Notes: generated by a model not told the origin, from the sequence alone. Positions 24,540 through 36,740 are shown, counted from the stretch's first letter. The stretch: DNA of 64,000 nucleotides from Glossina fuscipes (GCF_014805625.2 NW_023998414.1:18147280-18211279); one strand, 5' to 3'. Numbers and translations are program-made.

Positions 24540-24782
24540 ATTGGGCGGGCTATTTAAGAAGAATGTCAAAACATCGGACCAATTTCCGTGAGATATGCCG
24601 AATTTAAGGGCCACTGCGGCCGAATTTCAAAAAAGCAAAAACAAATGGACAGATGGATAGGTAGTGATTCTGAATCGATCGGCATAATAGAGAGTGGTTC
24701 TATCTCAAGTCAGTTTGGGTGTTGCATACATACGCTCTAACTTAATACACCTTCATACCGCAAGTTGTGCACGGTATAAAAA
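24540..24782 (-). repeat. Dispersed repeat R1, copy e
   Basis: On the minus strand: box A TTTATACCGTGCACAACTTG, then GCAACACCCAAACTGACTTG, AGATAGAACCACTCTCTATT, box B TATGCCGATCGATTCAGAAT and box C CTATCCATCTGTCCATTTG. Box D is weak (CGGAAATTGGTCCGATGT near 24590). It sits about 60 bases from SINE copy d. Confidence 0.7.
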
Positions 24783-26734
24783 TGTTTAAATTAACTCTAG
24801 AGTGTTGTTGTTTGTTCAAATAAAGCGTGCGAAAATTGTTGTTTGAGTTATGCTGCTTGCTGTTTTGAAAAATCACGTTTCGGGGGATAAATGCATTTAA
24901 AGTTTCAAGTAGGCTTATAGTGCCATTCAATTGTCTTCAAAAATTCAATTTTTTTGATCATGAAATTTTATATGACTCGAATCGAAAACCAACAACAAAT
25001 TCAAATCGTTATATGCCATAATTTATTTGTTATTATTATGGGAAATATATTGATTTTTTGAAATTTTCTCAAATTTATTTCACTCGCTCATCTCCTTTCA
25101 CTGAACATTTAGGAGCTGTTGATAAGACGGATTATCGCCTAATCGTATCTTCAACATTATATTAGAGAAAGTCTTAGCTTTTTGTCGACATTTCGCCAAC
25201 GTAGGGGAGTAGTTAGGCAACCAAGCGAACAGAACCCGATTTATAATCAATCAAAAGCGCATATTAATATTAATCTTTTAATTCAAAGTTTCTTAGTTAA
25301 TTAATATGTTGTGACGTTACGTACAATATATTTTTTATTTCATTTATAACAAAGTTCTCGATGCATACTTGAACGTGTAGGAGTAGGTGTAAATGATAAA
25401 AAAAAAAATAAAAAAAAAAATCATATATAAGTAAATAAAAAAAAGTCTATAAAGGAGGTAAACATTTAAAATAGAAAAGTTGAAAAAAAGAAAAAAGCAG
25501 AGCATTTATCGCAAACACGTACATACGTACACTATGGACAAATGAATGCTGGTGAGCCATAATTTATCCATCCCCCTGATGATTTAGTATTCTGTTATAT
25601 TCGGCGGTTATTTGCGTTGTACTTGAATGCAGTGAAAATTCATGTTTACAATTATATATAAATATAAGGGCGCACATACACATACACGCACACGGTATAC
25701 GTGCTATATATTCGTCAGCCACAACGCTTTTACTCTTTGGTAAGAGTAACCGTTTTGCAATGTTTGGTAATAGAAAGAAACACAAAAAAAAAAAAAAAAA
25801 AAAAAAGAAGAAATGGAACACTTCTCGTATTGACTATGCCATACATACATATATGCACATTTGTATGTTTTGTTCAATAGTAAATTTGGTTTGTTTAGTT
25901 GCAGCCTTTCTTTTGGCTTTTATTGCTTTTTGACAGTATTTATTTTTTTTTTTTTTTTGTTCCTTATTTTTTAAACAATTTAAACCAAATTATTTTTATT
26001 TCCACTTTCTTTCCCTATTGATTCAGTTTATCGAGCTTAATAGTTGCTAAAAATACTTTTATGTACTTTGATGATTTGGGGCCAGGGTTAGATATTATTT
26101 TTATTATTATTACTGTTATTATTATTGTTGCTTTTTTTTTTGTTTGCTTTCTATTCGGTTTTTATTCCTTACTTTATCAAGCCATTTAGTCATTGCATGA
26201 CCCAAGTAAGTTACTTAAATTTTTTTTTTTTTTAATTTTCTTTCTTTCGAAAAGAGAAAAAAATGTACATTGTTAGTAGCAAACTACTTCTAATGTGAAA
26301 ATAATTGAAAGTTTTATTGCCAACAAGCGATCGGATAAGATAAACTTTCATAATTGAAACTATTTTTTATATCTTATTTTACAAGGTTTGAAAAATGAAA
26401 TTAAACGAATTTTTAACTAAAATTTGATTGTTCTAAAAAGACAATTGCAATTGCTTAGTCAAAGAAATTGTCACGCCCACCATCAACATAGGATAGGAAA
26501 AGTGTACGCAGCACTCAAAAGAAAAAAGCTTCCTAGATCATATAAATAACTTATGCATTCTTGATCACTAGTAAATTGCAAATTGATCGAGGCGTGTCTG
26601 TCGGTCTGCTCCCTATCCATCTGGTGCTCTATTTGTGGTAAACAATCTGTAAATATCATCTTCAAATTTCGCAAAAACATTGCACATTTAAGTGTAGTTG
26701 GGTTGATGCTATATAAAAATTTGACAAATCGATT
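24783..26734. other. No gene seen; possible weak R1 trace
   Basis: A/T homopolymers at 25400-25441, 25783-25806, 25947-25960 and 26221-26233, and a TTA-type repeat at about 26098-26125. GTGTCTGTCGGTCTGCTCC at about 26594 resembles R1 box C on the plus strand but lacks the flanking boxes. Confidence 0.35.
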
Positions 26735-27022
26735 GAGGGACACCACTATAGTGGGTTGAGGCCCATCATTAAATATCATACGCCACGTCCATCAGTTGTT
26801 CATATAAATGACTTTTGAAAACAATGCTTTATATGGGAAGTGATCGAAAGGTGATCCGATCCGGACTATTTTCAATAGCGTTGGTCCTTAATCCAAAACA
26901 CACGTTAGTTTAGTAAATTGCCTTAGAATATCTCAATAATTACGACGTGCAAGTCAAACACAAGAATATAAGATAGACAGACAAGCTTAGATCGATCCAG
27001 AAAGTGATTCGGAATGAGAAAA
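26735..27022 (-). repeat. Dispersed repeat R1, copy f (boxes B to F)
   Basis: On the minus strand: CCGAATCACTTTCTGGATCG, box C GCTTGTCTGTCTATC, then CACGTCGTAATTATTGAGAT, box D AAGGACCAACGCTATTGAAA, box E CGATCACTTCCCATATAAAG, CAAAAGTCATTTATATGAAC and box F GGACGTGGCGTATGATATTT with GATGGGCCTCAACCC. This is the best copy for the downstream half; box A is absent. Confidence 0.7.
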
Positions 27023-28859
27023 AAATATATTTCTATTCTTTGTTGTGTACGGCAAAGCCTACAATAAATAGAACGATGAAAATTTCGACATATGTTCTAT
27101 GAATGATCGCGAAATGTCTGCATAAAAATGGAAAAAATCGGCCACAATTGAGATAGAAAGCAGACGAAATATGCCAAAAATCGTGATATCGTAAGTGTTC
27201 AGCATCATACATCATTCGGCCTCATAAGGCAATAATTGCCCAGGAAAGTTTAGCTGCATTAACGAACAAACTGCCAGCCGTTGCACTGTTCATTATCAGT
27301 CATTATCAGACATTCCTCGTAGGGATTAGCATCGTGACTTATACCCAAAAATTGGGTCTTTTTGTGCACACCTCTAAACCGCCATCTTTCCTTTTCGTAC
27401 GCAATTCATATTTTTCCTATAACGATGAGAGAAGCATTAATCACTCATAGACAATGCGTAAGATAAACCATTTCTTGTATTTCTCTTGAAATTCACAACA
27501 ATTTTTCATTAAATAAAAAAAAAAAAAAAAAAAAAAAAAAACAACTATTTCCGCGTACCTAACAATTTTTGAATTGTTTTGAACAGGAATGAAATAAACT
27601 ATTTTCAGTTATTACAAAAATTACTATATTAAAAACAAAATGTCGGCAGGAAACGAAATACGGATTGAAGGGACAGCTTAAAACCCTTAAGCCATTAACT
27701 TCTATCGAGTTTTTCTTGATACTATTTGATACTAGATTTTTCAATCTAACGATATCTCTCTAGCAATTCTTCCTATTGTCAAAACTCAACTACAGTTTCA
27801 TAATAATGAAAGCATAACGCTTCGAAAACACAAATTTTTCCCTTTCATGTTTAAAACGGACTTGAAACGTAACGTATCCACGTCACAGATATAGATGAAT
27901 GCTTTTTTATACTGTCGCCACAAATCTTAAATTCCGCCTAATGGTCGACAATATGCACATTTGACAAATGTGCCTACAATCTTCTATAGATGCAATACAC
28001 GATGTTTTTCACAGCACATGCGATAGCGAGTCTCTAGAGAAATTAAATATTCATGATTACATTTCTTAGACTATTGTGGACACATTCAACTTCTGAAGCA
28101 AAGCAAATGAAATTATTTCTAAAAAATAAAAAATAAAAAAATAAAAAGAAAGAGAAGGAGAAGGAGAAGGAGAAGAAGAAAATAACAACTAAAACGTCAT
28201 AGTCAGCGATTAAATATCTTACACCATTCACGGTATTACTTGTATGTGATCGAACACAAAATGTGAACCGACGTGGTCTAAATTTAGTCCAGTTGGTTTT
28301 GCTTCGTCAGAGAAGTCGAGCTAATACTGCTGACGACTCATTCTCCCCCAATATATTAAGAAATACTTTCTTGTTGCTTTATTGAGGGTTGTTTTCATGG
28401 GAATGCTTTTACTGGAAAGGTCTGCGGCACCAGATTATCTCGATCAAGATGTTTATCAGATTACTATTCTTAGTAAAGTGTCATCATAAAATGGTAAGAA
28501 TTAGAGCTTTTTTTTGTCATAGAAAAACTTATTCTTTGCTAAGACTATTGCATCCAATCAATATTTCGCATATTAATTTAAACTTGAAGGGTTTTTATCG
28601 AGAAACATTGTTAGGTGTACGAGTAATAAAATATGTATTTGGGGAAGAACAGATGGCTAACACCACATGTAGACGGCATACATGCCCCATCTGTTTCTTT
28701 TTTGTACATCTGGCAACAGTTAGCAGTCGTAATGCAAACACATACAAACATATGATAACTCAAAAATTTTTTTTTCTATCAACGAAGATGTTGTGTTTCG
28801 TGCCAAATTTTTATTTTATTTTTCCCTTTGCTTCTTTTTTTTTAGCATGAACAATTATT
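27023..28859. other. No gene seen
   Basis: A-run at 27510-27541 and a GAAGGA-rich patch at 28140-28180. The longest gap-free frame in the window (28389-28850, 153 codons if read from a TTG) lies here but has Phe/Lys-rich ends, no Met start near its beginning and no recognisable domain, so it is not called as a gene. Confidence 0.4.
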
Positions 28860-29050
28860 GAGGGAAAGTCGCCTGACCATTGATGGTCAGAACGAGGGGG
28901 GGAAAAGGAAACAACAAAAGAAATAGGAAGGCGGTGGCCGTCTAGTGGGTGTGTGCCCAATCGAAAAGTGTTATGCCTTTATCCGCCGAGCACTCACTAT
29001 AGCTAAGGCCAAAGTAAACTCTACCGCGGACTCTCATTGACTGGACTACT
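28860..29050 (-). repeat. SINE S1, body without clear A/B boxes
   Basis: On the minus strand: CCGCGGTAGAGTTTACTTTG, GCCTTAGCTATAGTGAGTGC, GGATAAAGGCATAACACTTT, CCACTAGACGGCCACCGCC and a CT-rich 3' stretch. These line up with copy d (GTCGTAGCTATATTAAGTGC, GCGGCCAC) and copy a (GGATAACACTTGTCGATTC). The region where the B box should sit reads CAATGAGAGTCCGCGG and has decayed. An inverted GACCATNNATGGTC word at about 28876 marks the 3' edge. Confidence 0.6.
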
Positions 29051-29429
29051 GATATGGACTTCTTTTTTTTTTTATTCTTTCTCTTCGACCAGCCATATAC
29101 ATTTAAGCGCGGTGGTTGCCAGGGAGAGAAAAGAGGAGAGCAGCTCTTGTGTGCGTTCGACCTAAAAGTGGAAACATTTGGATCTGTTATGTATCCTATC
29201 CGATCTGTGAAGCTTCCTTGCCTGGCAGATACTGTTATCCCTAAATTCTCTTCAACAAAACCAAACAGTTAAACTCACTCGAGAACCGTTCATAGGTAAG
29301 ATCAAAGAAAAGTTGATGACATTTTTCTACCAAAATTCAAACATAATTATCTTATGTCTTAAATGCACTGAACGTGTCCGGTTTTGAATAAAAATCATGT
29401 GCGATTTTTTAGTAAAACCATCAAGGTAT

Positions 29430-29800
29430 TACTGTAGAACTATTGAGATTTGAGAACGCCCCTTTTGAAATTAGCTTTACTCCCTTACGAGAATACTGTG
29501 AACAGTGAAACAAATGCCAGCCGGATGGAGAAAGGTCCGCTCTGTGACATTTACATTTCTCAATTTTTTTTAAGTTTCTTCAATTTTACCGAGTCATTGA
29601 AGAGGTATGTGGTCTGGCATTGTCGTGAAGGAAGGCGACGGTTTTTCTTATTGATCGCTTTATCTCAGTTGTGCGGTCCAGCTCATAATGGTGAAGGATG
29701 ATTACGTTTGAAATCCATCAAACACGTAAACGTTATCTTACGTGGCGTCAATCGAGTTTCTTTTTGTACTCATTCTTAAGCAAGTGGTTCAAGACTATTT
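29430..29800 (-). pseudogene. mariner transposase relic, catalytic core and C-terminal part
   Basis: On the minus strand a series of frames matches mariner transposase in order: RLTPRKITFTCLMDFK (consensus LTPRKVMLCVWWDFKG), HHYELDRTTEIKRSIRK, FLHDNARPHTSSMTR (the second catalytic Asp motif HDNARPH, about 29611-29630) and DLSPSGWHLFHCSQ (consensus DLAPSDYHLFRSLQ, third Asp region). In the last motif the Asp is replaced by Gly. Frameshifts separate the pieces and stops occur, so it is inactive. The first catalytic Asp and the DNA-binding half were not found. HDNARPHTS suggests the irritans or mellifera side of the family. Confidence 0.85.
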
Positions 29801-30043
29801 TTTGGTTAAGTTTTTGAAAAATTTAAAAAACTTTATCTGCGAATGCTCGACTACAGTGCGACATATCTTAAGCATCGAAAATTCAATAGTAATAGAAAAT
29901 TCAATAGTAGTAGAAAAATGAGAAAAGTAGGCAGTCATTGAAAGTGTTTTGTGCGTCTAACTATCGCATCAAACATTCATCCTTGTTCTTGGTGTAAACA
30001 TATATGTAATTAATAGAAAATAAGGAAAATATTTATTTATTTA

Positions 30044-30074
<31 letters not shown>

Positions 30075-30632
30075 GTTCTGAAACAAATCTGGAGACTTCC
30101 ACTATCTCTCTTTCAAGAGAATAGAGGAAATTGGCTTAATAGCGCTGATTTATGTCTTTAATTCATAGTAACATATATAGGTGTATAGAAGTAGGCCTTT
30201 GGGCAGTCCGTTATAATATAAGAAAGGGGAAAATGATTTCATGGCGAATTGTGCCAAATGGAATTAATTATAACCACCATCAAAGGATGAAGATTAACTA
30301 AAACTTACAACTATTTGTAGGTGTTGCAAATGGAATGATAAAATTAGTTCATTCCCAGCTTTTGTTATTGGGCAGAAAAGTAAATATTTTTTTTATTTAT
30401 AACAGAAAGTTGGACGTTCTTAACTAAAAATTCGTATACATTCGATTGTGTGCACACAACAAATATAAATAATTATTTATGTGTGCATGCTTGTGTGCAT
30501 GTTTATATACGAAAAAGAAAGCCAACAATCTCTTACCCTGTTTTATGTAGTTGGTTCTGAGTATGGCTTCCTCTCTTTTCTAGTTTCATACTATTTTGAC
30601 CTTATTTGACAATATACACACGCATACATACA

Positions 30633-30635
<3 letters not shown>

Positions 30636-30686
<51 letters not shown>
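30636..30686. repeat. (CA)n microsatellite
   Basis: About 25 uninterrupted CA units, flanked by ACACAAACACA and CATACACAAAC variants. Confidence 0.97.
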
Positions 30687-30691
<5 letters not shown>

Positions 30692-30865
30692 AAACGAACA
30701 TAATCTATATATATATATAATATTGTAGCTACATGAACAGATGATTGTTTTGTTTGCGTGTTGTACACTATAGCGTTTGCGTTCGTTTATCAAGGGCTTG
30801 TGATGAGATACACACGTAAGCAAAATTTAGAAACTTGAAGGCCAAGCCAAGAGATAGATAGATAA

Positions 30866-30868
<3 letters not shown>

Positions 30869-30906
<38 letters not shown>
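30869..30906. repeat. (GA)n microsatellite
   Basis: About 19 GA units preceded by GATA repeats (30852-30866). Confidence 0.95.
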
Positions 30907-30913
<7 letters not shown>

Positions 30914-31154
30914 CAGAACGTATATTTTGTATAAGAGTATAATTCGTTCGCACATAAATTTTTAAATTGTTCTTCCTTTAGTTAATCAACTTGGTTTAAA
31001 ACACATCGAATCCAATGGGGATACATATCGAATAAAGTATTAACCACATAATTTAATCGAGTGCTGCATATACATTTGGTTGAATTCAAATATCCGCATG
31101 TTTGCAAAAATTAGAATTAAATCTTCATTACTTTATGTTCGTTAGTTGACTTAA

Positions 31155-31480
31155 ACTGGGGCTGCTGCTTCTATATGCGGCCGCCTTTCCCATGCGGCGC
31201 CATCTTAAATCAATTAAGCAAAAGGGCCGTTATTTCAGATGCTCTGCGGTAGTGGGCGCGATCCTGCTGGAAATAAATCTCGTTCATATTTATGGCGTGA
31301 ATTCTACATCAGAAAAAATTAGTCCACATCGTTCGGTGACATAGTCCATTCATTGTGACTATCAATCGAGTAATATTTGCGAAAAAGTATGATCTTTATG
31401 ACATCATTAGCATAAAAATTTCACCGAACTGCCGCTCAACTGTTCAACTTGGTCTAGTTTGCGAACTACCGATGACGTGT
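31155..31480 (-). pseudogene. DDE transposase relic of a second Tc1/mariner-superfamily lineage
   Basis: On the minus strand the frame reads YFFANITRLIVTMNGLCHRT, MWTNFF, a stop, then NEIYFQQDRAHYRRASEI and KMAPHGKGG. This fits the insect helix-turn-helix/DDE transposases with GPYFFxxxxGxxVTVNGxRYRxMxxNFF, MWFQQDGATCHTA and WPPRSPDL. The FQQD block (about 31255-31272) carries the second catalytic Asp. The motif set differs from the HDNARPH mariners elsewhere in the window, so this is a distinct lineage. Stops and a one-base shift around 31400 show it is dead. Confidence 0.75.
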
Positions 31481-32167
31481 ATGTCTTTCTACTAAGGCGA
31501 GTTAATTTAGCTAATTTTCTTTGGGAAACTGCTATAGTCGGAATAATTAGTGTAGGGAATTGAAAATTGGGCACGTGTATCTTTATTAAGCGATTTTGAG
31601 AATAGAATGAAAATAACGGTTATGGTTTATCCACATTCGCGCGAACAATAGACAAAAACTGAGGCAACTTCGAAAGAAGGCGGTAATCGGTTTTTGTTTT
31701 GTTTTTTTATTTATTTTTTTTGTTTATTTTTGAACTTCGCGAAAGTATGACCCTAGTATACTCGCCCGAGCGATCTGATGGATTTAGTAAATTAGTTAGT
31801 GACAGAAACGGGAATGTCTAATTTTGACAATAGAAAAATTTTTATCGACCAGCTTCCATTTTATACATACATTTTATGTATGTATGCATGTATGGATGTA
31901 TCTATGCATGTCAACGTAAAGTGTAAATTATAAACATCGCAAGAGGAATAAGTACCGTAAAACTGACTTAAATTGAAGGTAATGTAGCCTCTCCTTTAGC
32001 TTACTATATTATATTTCCCTTGAAGGTTTTGCTTTCCTTTATTGTTTTTGTCTCTCATTGATGTGTCAATAACATATCCTAAGGATTTTTATTATAGTAG
32101 TTTTTACATATTTAATATCTTTATTTTTTTACAAAAATGTCACATAAAGTTTTAGATTTTATATACC

Positions 32168-32171
<4 letters not shown>

Positions 32172-32202
<31 letters not shown>
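32172..32202. repeat. (TA)n microsatellite
   Basis: About 15 AT units. Confidence 0.95.
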
Positions 32203-32205
<3 letters not shown>

Positions 32206-32998
32206 TTTATATATTATATATTTATGTAACCCTGGTTATATCAGCATCATCTATCATTACATGTTATCAAAAATATATATATTCTTATAATGTGTTTTAT
32301 TCACTGCAGCCACCCACTCAAGTATAAATTCTTGAATGCTTATTGTACCCATTTTCAAGGCGAAACTTTGTCTGTATCAATGTTTTTTTCTTCCATTACT
32401 TTTTTAACGGCAATTCTTTTTTTAACTTTTGTTTTCTTTTCTCTCGCAAACAATATGTACCTGATGATGTTATTGCTTTTCATGAAATTGGTTGCTTCGC
32501 ATATTCTATCTACTTTCATTATTATCTTGAGCTACTTTTACCATTCTTATCTATGCACATATATATATGTATATATATATACATATGTATGTATGTTTAC
32601 TCTCCTTAAAATTGAAAAAAACAAAAAAAAAAAAATAGAAAAAATAAAATGAAAAATATAATCTTACCTAAATTAGCTTCAATTTTGTTTTGTTGCAACT
32701 TTAATATAGACTGTATTTCTCTTTATATATGGCGCTTCCATGAAAAGAATATAGTTTAGCTTTTTTACTTTACTTGTTGTTGAACAAAATTAGTTTAATA
32801 ATAAGATCAAGAATCAAGTCAAGGTCTTTTTCTAGAACATGCTGTTGTCTTCATTGGCATTATTATTATTATTATTATTATTGTTATTGTTTTTCTTCTT
32901 CCTTCAAACTTTGTCTCTTTTCAATGTCTTCGGTATACGAGAATTTTATAAAATTTTAGAAATTTACTAAAGAAATTACATTGAAAGTAGTATAAATC

Positions 32999-32999
<1 letters not shown>

Positions 33000-33032
<33 letters not shown>

Positions 33033-33120
33033 GTCTGTCTATCTCTATCTCTCTCTCTTTATGTCTCTCTATCTCAAACTCTCTCTCTCTCTGCATCTAT
33101 TTATCTCTCTGTCGGTCTGC
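33000..33120. repeat. (CT)n compound microsatellite
   Basis: CT dinucleotides at 33000-33023, then imperfect CTGT, TATCTC and CTCT blocks to about 33120. Confidence 0.9.
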
Positions 33121-33441
33121 CTCCCATATATTTTAAGGAATTGACTTGATTCTATAGCACTTTAAAAAATGATTGAAAGTAACATAAGAGTATTGAAAAT
33201 TTCCAAATGAAAATTGAAAATAAATCAAATTTTAGATTCGATCAAATAGGCAAATGTATCAATTAAGTTTCATGCTGTACAAAATTGTAATGGTTTAATG
33301 CAAGAAAAAAAAAACTAGCATAAAAAGAAAAGCGACCCTTCCATTGCGCAAAGCCTTTCGAATCGTTTTGCCCTTGCTGAAGCGCTAATTACAATAGTTT
33401 TAATTGTCGACCGGGCATCCTATCGTTCATGCCATTTTTAT

Positions 33442-33640
33442 TTAAAAATGATTTCATGTAAACAACAGCCTCTGGACTTCTCTAAAAACTCAATTGAATT
33501 GGAACACCAACGTTTAGTTACTTTTTCACGACAAACTGCTCTTATCTTAGCAATCACACGAGTAAACTTAACAAAGAAAGCTGTTGTGGGTTCCTGGTTT
33601 ATTACAGCCAGCGTCATATAGGCATTTTTAGAGATAACGT
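33442..33640. repeat. Unclassified repeat R2, copy 1, left part
   Basis: Aligns by eye with 38857-39045: shared words include TCTGGACTTCTCTAAAAA, GGAACANCAA, TTTTTCNAC, CACACGAGTAA/ACACGAACAA and TTTATTNNAGNNAGCCANCG. On the minus strand copy 1 has about 40 stop-free codons (TRVIAKIRAVCREKVTKRWC), and copy 2 keeps part of that frame (VRVITDIRKDLCGKMTKIVV), so R2 may come from a coding element. No family recognised. Confidence 0.55.
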
Positions 33641-33879
33641 AGTCGTTGAACTTTTCTTCTTATAAATCGATTTTGCAAATTAGACAATAACTCGCGTATG
33701 CGGGCGAGAGACATCCTCGAGCATCGGTGTAATGTGAGCTGGCTGCGTAGTACTTATCTACAAGTGCATTCACGGCTTCTACAGAGACCAATTAAGTCGT
33801 TTAACAAGTTTACAAGGCTTTCTCAGCGCTGCCACCCAATCGTCCTGGAATTGCCTGCATATCATACGACATATTAGTG

Positions 33880-33934
33880 CGACTCATCACTTATCGTAAC
33901 TGCGTGTATAGTGGATACTCCCTGAGTGGCTGGT

Positions 33935-33972
<38 letters not shown>
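33880..33972 (+). repeat. SINE S1 3' end with 37-base poly(A) tail
   Basis: ACTCCCTGAGTGGCTGGTC is followed by A from 33936 to 33972, matching the CCTGAGTGG plus A-tail of the copy at 634-800. The upstream body back to about 33700 is too diverged to align. It lies between the two halves of R2 copy 1, which suggests a SINE inserted into R2. Confidence 0.6.
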
Positions 33973-33974
<2 letters not shown>

Positions 33975-33994
33975 GAAATTTAAAGTAAATGCTG

Positions 33995-34062
33995 CTATGG
34001 TCGAGAAAATTGCTCTTTAGTTCAATAACATTTTCCGCCGGGACACATACTCTTCATTCAAC
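33995..34062. repeat. Unclassified repeat R2, copy 1, right part
   Basis: TTCCGCCGGGACACATACTC at about 34034 matches TTCCGCCGGGCCACACTCTT at 39095-39114, the right end of R2 copy 2. In copy 2 the two parts are contiguous; here they are separated by about 350 bases that include the SINE tail. Confidence 0.5.
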
Positions 34063-36339
34063 CTGCGAATGTTGCAGAATTTTACAGGAAGTCTACTCAT
34101 TTTCAATATGTCACATCTGAGTGTAAAAACTTGGACATTTCCTATATTGCATTCAAACGCTCATTCGTTAAAATTACGCTACATGTTTAATAAGATTTCA
34201 TCCATCTACCTATCTTATCTTATACAGCGGAGAAAGTCAAAAAATCGAAGACGCATATGCAAATACTGTGATTAGAGAGATTAGAAGATCAGATCAAAGC
34301 TGATTTGTTTGCAAACATCTATTAAAACCTGTTGTAACTTCGGAGAGATGACCTTTTGTATTTGCGCCAGCGGCCGATAGATTATATATTAATTATTTAA
34401 AGTTTGACGTAAATAATTACTAAAGCTTAAGCTCGATGAGTTTGTCTGTAGCTAATAACCTCGGCATATATCTTGTTCCGCTTGAATAGCGAAATCACGA
34501 AAAACACTCTAGCAACGCTATAAAGTGCACATAGATATGATGATTAGTGTACATTAATTTAAGTTTGTTAAACGATGAAATTTTGTGTTTTTTATTCGTC
34601 GGTCGTTTGTGTGTCTGTGTTATCGGCATGCTCAAAGTTACAAAACTTTGAAAATTGAATTGAAAATTTCCATATAATTTCGTCGAGAATTGTCGACTTT
34701 TCTAAACTCGGGAAACTTTGGTCTGCAATTGTGCTAAAGGTGCAGTCGTTCAAGACTAAGACTGAACCTGAATTCAAAACGTTAATTAAGAAACTGAAGA
34801 ACATTAGCGTTCAAGTCTAAAACATGTCACTTATCCGAAAATTGTGAAAGTTGGTGAGCTGGTGACTGATCCACAGTTCGCTTTAGCATGCATTTACTTT
34901 TGCTATCCTGCATTGTAGCGTCAAGCTACCCGCTTAGCCTGATAATGCCTGTAAATGTCTCCGTATTCTCCTACAAATTTTTATAATAGCGATCGATTAG
35001 CAAAAATTTGTAATTTAGATGCATTCTGTAGCCGCAACGACTTTTGGTAGATTATTTTATATAATAGAATTTGTTTTGTAAAACCGGTTAAACTTTAACT
35101 GCCTATATAACTGAGAGTAGATCGGTAAATTTCCATAAAAACTGCTTATGCTTGTTAATATATTTTCCATTTCTAGAGTTATGGGCTATTGTTCGCAAGC
35201 CATGTAAAGCTATTTTATAGCAAATTGTTCTCAATACTCTAAGCAAAATTATCCTCTAAATGAATTAACAACGAGTTAGGAGAAGGTCCAAATATAAAAG
35301 GATTTCTAATCATTTTTTAAAAATTGTTATCAAAAAAAAAAAAAAAAAATGCATTTAGTCTTCACCTCGAAAGGAATTTTCCTTACAAAAAAAAAAAAAG
35401 TAAAATAAAAAGGAAATGTAAAATTTTCGAAAATTGTATTATCCAAAAAGCAAGGAAACGATTGTTGTAGTAGAGAACTAAGCAACTAACCTAGAATTTG
35501 TGGTCATGCTAAAGCGTTATTAGGTGGTTAAACATATTAAAAAATATATATATGTACATATTACGAAAATCCAAAGTACGTCAAAGAGAAGTTCCTAAAC
35601 TTGTTTCCCAAAAACACTGTACGAGTCAATGCTGTAAGCCACATATATAAAGTGTGCATGTTTGTATGTTGGTGGATCAGAAATTTAGTATGTGTCGAAT
35701 TTTTAAAAAGATTGTTTCATTCTCCTTTTCGGTTTCTCTATCCTTTACACCAAACAGAACAAAATTTATTAAGTTCTTAGACACACCCCCATGGCTCATC
35801 GTTACATTTTCTGTAAATTGTTAATAGCGGGTGATTCTAACCACCTACCATTACATAAGAGACTTTAAGAATGCCGATAGTAAATACAGTAATTCAACAA
35901 AATGCCAAGATATATATTCGCAATTCGTTTCCATTCACCTCCAAACGATCACGGTATACTAATATTGTCATACTTCTTGCAACACCGAACTTATAACAAT
36001 TCTTATCTACTCAATAATGTTGGTCTGCTGCCGTTCGTTGTCCCTGCCATTTACGAAACAAAATAAAGATAAAAGATTGAAGATTAGTGCATGCAATCAC
36101 TCCACGATCCGCCCGTTAATGCACCGCGAAAAATAACTGAAAGACTGCAATAATAAGAATTGGATTTCAGAAAACTACAATTGCCAATAATGGACTTATT
36201 CTTCAGTTTTTAATAAGGCGTGATTAGCGTGACATTCTCGACAATCATATCGAGCTCGTTCGTTTACCTGGTGTGTTTATATGACTATAAAAGTTGAAAC
36301 AAGAAAACTGAAACTAACAATAAATATTGTCAGTAGTTG
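34063..36339. other. No gene seen
   Basis: A-runs at 35332-35349 and 35388-35399. The 68-codon (34069-34275) and 70-codon (34592-34804, minus) frames have no family resemblance. No R1 or SINE copy detected. Confidence 0.4.
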
Positions 36340-36740
36340 ACAGAAGTTGCAGCATGGGTTTAACGTGTGTTCCTGCCTGTAAGGCTTAACCTCACGGTGG
36401 CCCATGCCACGGGGATTATTAAGCGTAACCCACACCCCCTGGCGAGTTAGACGATCCCTATAAACTAGGGGCCTAAACAGCACCAGACTCAAGATTGTTT
36501 ATTGTGTATGGATCAATAAACCCACTCTGGTCAGTGTTGAGCCCTATCCGCACCTCGATTTGTTCCACTTTGGCATGGAACGGGTGAAAACCACAACCAC
36601 CACGAGTACTCCCCGAAGGGCCGCACCCAAGCAGTCAGGGCTCACAAACTGATCAACTATATGCGTTCAAAAAGGGAAAGAAAAATGCGCTTGCTTCCAT
36701 CGTAGAGGTTTCCACAAGCGCAGTTGATCAATTACCACCA
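36340..36740. other. GC-rich block, probable degraded mobile element
   Basis: A block clearly richer in G and C than its surroundings, including AACCTCACGGTGGCCCATGC, CCTGGCGAGTTAGACGATCC and GAAGGGCCGCACCCAAGCAG. It lacks a long frame (best is 71 codons, minus) and has no A-tail or inverted ends that I can see. Composition and lack of coding suggest a retroelement untranslated region or another inserted element. Not identified. Confidence 0.4.

Larger units (their letters stand above)
29801..31154. other. No gene seen; microsatellites
   Basis: A T-run at 30049-30074 and the CA and GA microsatellites annotated separately. The near-duplicate GAAAATTCAATAGTA words at 29877-29915 are a small local tandem duplication. 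Confidence 0.4.
31481..33441. other. No gene seen; microsatellites
   Basis: Includes ATGT-type degenerate repeats near 31865-31910 and 32555-32595, a TTA repeat at about 32857-32885, the TA array at 32172-32202 and the CT-rich array at 33000-33120. The 120-codon frame at 32290-32652 is Phe-rich and ends in a lysine homopolymer; no family. Confidence 0.4.

Noticed and set aside
28389..28850. 153-codon plus-strand frame, longest without Ns
   Set aside because: Starts from a TTG, is rich in Phe/Lys from homopolymers, has no recognisable domain and no supporting exon signals.
30586..30953. Cys-Val and Ser-Leu frames near 30.6-30.9 kb
   Set aside because: Translations of the CA and GA microsatellites.
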